From an uncultured Saprospiraceae bacterium (GTDB lineage: Bacteria > Bacteroidota > Bacteroidia > Chitinophagales > Saprospiraceae): a stretch of DNA of 14,834 nt. The stretch is from NCBI GenBank assembly GCA_937959095.1, contig CALGLY010000814.1:1-14834 (forward strand), given 5' to 3'. Position numbers and translations under genes: made by a program. Under the pieces are notes generated by a model that was given only the letters and a program-made list of their open reading frames with translations, had not been told where the DNA came from and did not search any database. Position 1 is the stretch's first letter, and each line of letters starts with the position of its first letter. Positions 13,445 through 14,834 of the stretch are shown here, one piece after another.

Positions 13445-14656
13445 TCAATCAATCCCTATGCTCAACAACTCCACCGCCTTCAGTTTTTCACAAACACAAT
13501 CGAAAGAACTAACATCCTGATTCATGTTTTTGATACCTTTTGCCGCATTAAAGTTCACAAATGTCGCTGCACCATTATCTTTAACACAAATTTGATAAGC
13601 CTCTTTTAAGTTGCCTTTGTCATCAAGATGCTTTTCATTTGGTATACCATCATAAATGACATCTGGTCCATTTTTGCCAAACTTCGCGGCTAGTAATAGC
13701 CCGATTTTATTCTTCATCAAAGGACGTTTCTTTTGTTTTTGGAAGGTATTATTATGAACGTACACTCTTGTCGGATAGGGATCGTAACCTTCATCTTTAT
13801 ATGGTTTTTCTAGCATCAAATAACTCGTAATTCCAACGCCATAGGTTCTATTATTGACAATTGTATTATCAAAAATCTCCACGTCACTCGTCGCTAATAC
13901 TAGAATTCCCGTACCTGGTGGTACATCTGCAACGGTATTTCCTTTTGGTGCATAATTTTTGTAATTATTTGCCTTCACCATATTATTGTACACGCGGACA
14001 TTTCCACCTTTTTTCTGGATAAGTCCTGGCAAATCAAACACCAAAATACCACCTGTATTATCTTCTGCTAGATTGTCATAGACATCTGCATTCAAAGTGT
14101 TTTCGATTTCGATACCTGCTACATTTCGATAGGCGCGCGAGTTTCGCACAATCACCCGATTCGATTGTCCTACATATATGCCCGCATCCGATGCACCTAT
14201 CGCCTCGCAGCCATCTATTAGCACATCCGAGCATTGCACAGGATACAGTCCATATGCGCCATTTTTTTTATCTGGTTTGCCGAGCCACTCCGTTTTCACA
14301 CGCAAAAACGAAATGCCTTCCACATCTTGCGTCTTTATCGCATCACCTTTCGATTCCTGTACTGTGAGGTCTTCTATCGTGATATTTTTAGCATTCGTAA
14401 CTTTAATGCCTTCTGCCCCTTCGGTTTGTCCTTTGAAGGAAAGGATAGTTTTATCCATGCCTGCGCCTCGTATTGTGATGTCCTTTTTGCCATCCAACCA
14501 AAGGCTTTTGCTCAACTTAAATGTTCCTTCAGGCAACTGAATAGTTGAGCCATCTTCTGCTGTGATAAATTGGGTTTGAAACTTGCGCTGCATATCTTGC
14601 TGTGCAAAAAGTTGTAGGCTAAAAACGACTAAAAAAGATACTATAATTATTCTCAT
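13445..14656 (-). CDS. secreted parallel beta-helix repeat protein
   Basis: From the ATG at 14656 the protein has 403 residues. The N-terminus is a clean signal peptide (MRIIIVSFLVVFSLQLFA before QQDM), so it is exported. The longer frame from 14779 would add 41 charged residues in front of it. Residue stretches such as KDITIRGAGMDKTIL, KNITIEDLTVQESKGDAI, SDVLIDGCEAIGASDAGIYV, NRVIVRNSRAYRNVAGIEI and DVEIFDNTIVNNRTYGVGI are successive coils of a right-handed parallel beta-helix, of the NosD/pectate-lyase-like type. This resembles the bacterial family named simply parallel beta-helix repeat-containing protein, whose members often lie next to a heme protein gene; that neighbour is not in the window. 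No polysaccharide-lyase catalytic set is evident. A cysteine pair CVC occurs near the C-terminus (SSFDCVCEKL). Binding or cleavage of extracellular glycans is possible, but unproven. Confidence 0.85.
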   Translation of the reverse strand: MRIIIVSFLVVFSLQLFAQQDMQRKFQTQFITAEDGSTIQLPEGTFKLSKSLWLDGKKDITIRGAGMDKTILSFKGQTEGAEGIKVTNAKNITIEDLTVQESKGDAIKTQDVEGISFLRVKTEWLGKPDKKNGAYGLYPVQCSDVLIDGCEAIGASDAGIYVGQSNRVIVRNSRAYRNVAGIEIENTLNADVYDNLAEDNTGGILVFDLPGLIQKKGGNVRVYNNMVKANNYKNYAPKGNTVADVPPGTGILVLATSDVEIFDNTIVNNRTYGVGITSYLMLEKPYKDEGYDPYPTRVYVHNNTFQKQKKRPLMKNKIGLLLAAKFGKNGPDVIYDGIPNEKHLDDKGNLKEAYQICVKDNGAATFVNFNAAKGIKNMNQDVSSFDCVCEKLKAVELLSIGID

Positions 14657-14762
14657 CGCGATTTTGTTTTTTATGAAGACTTTTCTCCACTCAACATCTA
14701 AGTACACTGTAACAGAAATTTCTTTGCATTTATGACTGCTTCTTTTTCCAGTTTTCTTCGTT

Positions 14763-14803
14763 ACAAAATCGGGCTTCATAACCAGTTATGTTCCCAATTT
14801 TGT
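14763..14803. promoter_or_regulatory. hairpin upstream of the beta-helix gene
   Basis: ACAAAATCGGG (14763-14773) pairs with CCCAATTTTGT (14793-14803) with one G-T type mismatch, and the loop can pair again as ATAAC/GTTAT. It is about 107 bases before the chosen start codon and overlaps the rejected upstream start at 14779. With T-rich flanks it could end an upstream minus-strand transcript or lie in the leader. Confidence 0.45.
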
Positions 14804-14807
14804 GCCT

Positions 14808-14824
14808 GCTTGTAGCAGACAAGC
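14808..14824. repeat. short hairpin near the right edge
   Basis: GCTTGT (14808-14813) and ACAAGC (14819-14824) are perfect reverse complements with a 5-base loop, five bases from the previous hairpin. The two could fold together as a tandem stem structure; the window ends before more context is visible. Confidence 0.4.
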
Positions 14825-14834
14825 CTCGAATACT

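Noticed and set aside
14657..14779. Longer beta-helix protein with 41 extra N-terminal residues
   Set aside because: It would place a charged stretch before a clean signal peptide, and its ATG lies in a hairpin loop.
1..14834. CRISPR arrays, tRNA or rRNA genes, transposases and prophage genes
   Set aside because: I looked for regularly spaced repeats, cloverleaf-like segments and integrase or transposase motifs and saw none that hold up.

Overview
The window looks like chromosomal DNA of a Bacteroidota bacterium. It is AT-rich and carries a SusC/SusD outer-membrane uptake locus, several lipoproteins with Bacteroidota-style signal peptides, and no strong Shine-Dalgarno sites. The long SusC with an N-terminal carboxypeptidase-regulatory-like domain, SusD-like_2 type partners and a UbiA-family enzyme would fit the Saprospiria/Cytophagia side of the phylum. 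That placement is a guess from style, not from a marker gene.

Layout. Positions 1-815 are gene-poor and look eroded: the C-terminal DNA-binding part of an AraC-family regulator, a 106-bp imperfect inverted repeat that starts where the AraC similarity fades, and a short open stretch that may be the broken tail of a membrane protein. A tight plus-strand cluster follows (816-2932): a lipoprotein serine hydrolase of the class C beta-lactamase fold, a five-helix histidine-containing membrane protein resembling cytochrome b anchor subunits, and a small 2H phosphoesterase. A strong hairpin at 3079-3117 separates it from the convergent minus-strand block.

On the minus strand, read from about 11180 down to 3160, the order is susC (1085 aa), susD copy 1 (440 aa), susD copy 2 (437 aa), and a gamma-glutamyltransferase-fold lipoprotein (539 aa). 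The two susD genes are a tandem duplication, and related hairpins follow both copies. The transferase-like protein keeps the catalytic threonine but lacks several glutamate-binding residues of classical GGT, so its substrate is open. Together these genes could bind, import and process an amide- or peptide-like nutrient at the cell surface; this is inference.

Further right, still on the minus strand, lie a UbiA-family prenyltransferase (11532-12395), serine O-acetyltransferase cysE (12437-13261) and a secreted parallel beta-helix protein (13445-14656). A second 106-bp inverted repeat lies directly in the cysE leader. I see no tRNA, rRNA, CRISPR array, transposase or phage gene. The most interesting items are the altered GGT-like protein beside a duplicated SusD, the two very long intergenic hairpins, and the unfamiliar hydrolase/membrane protein/2H cluster. 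I see no clearly new multi-gene system.
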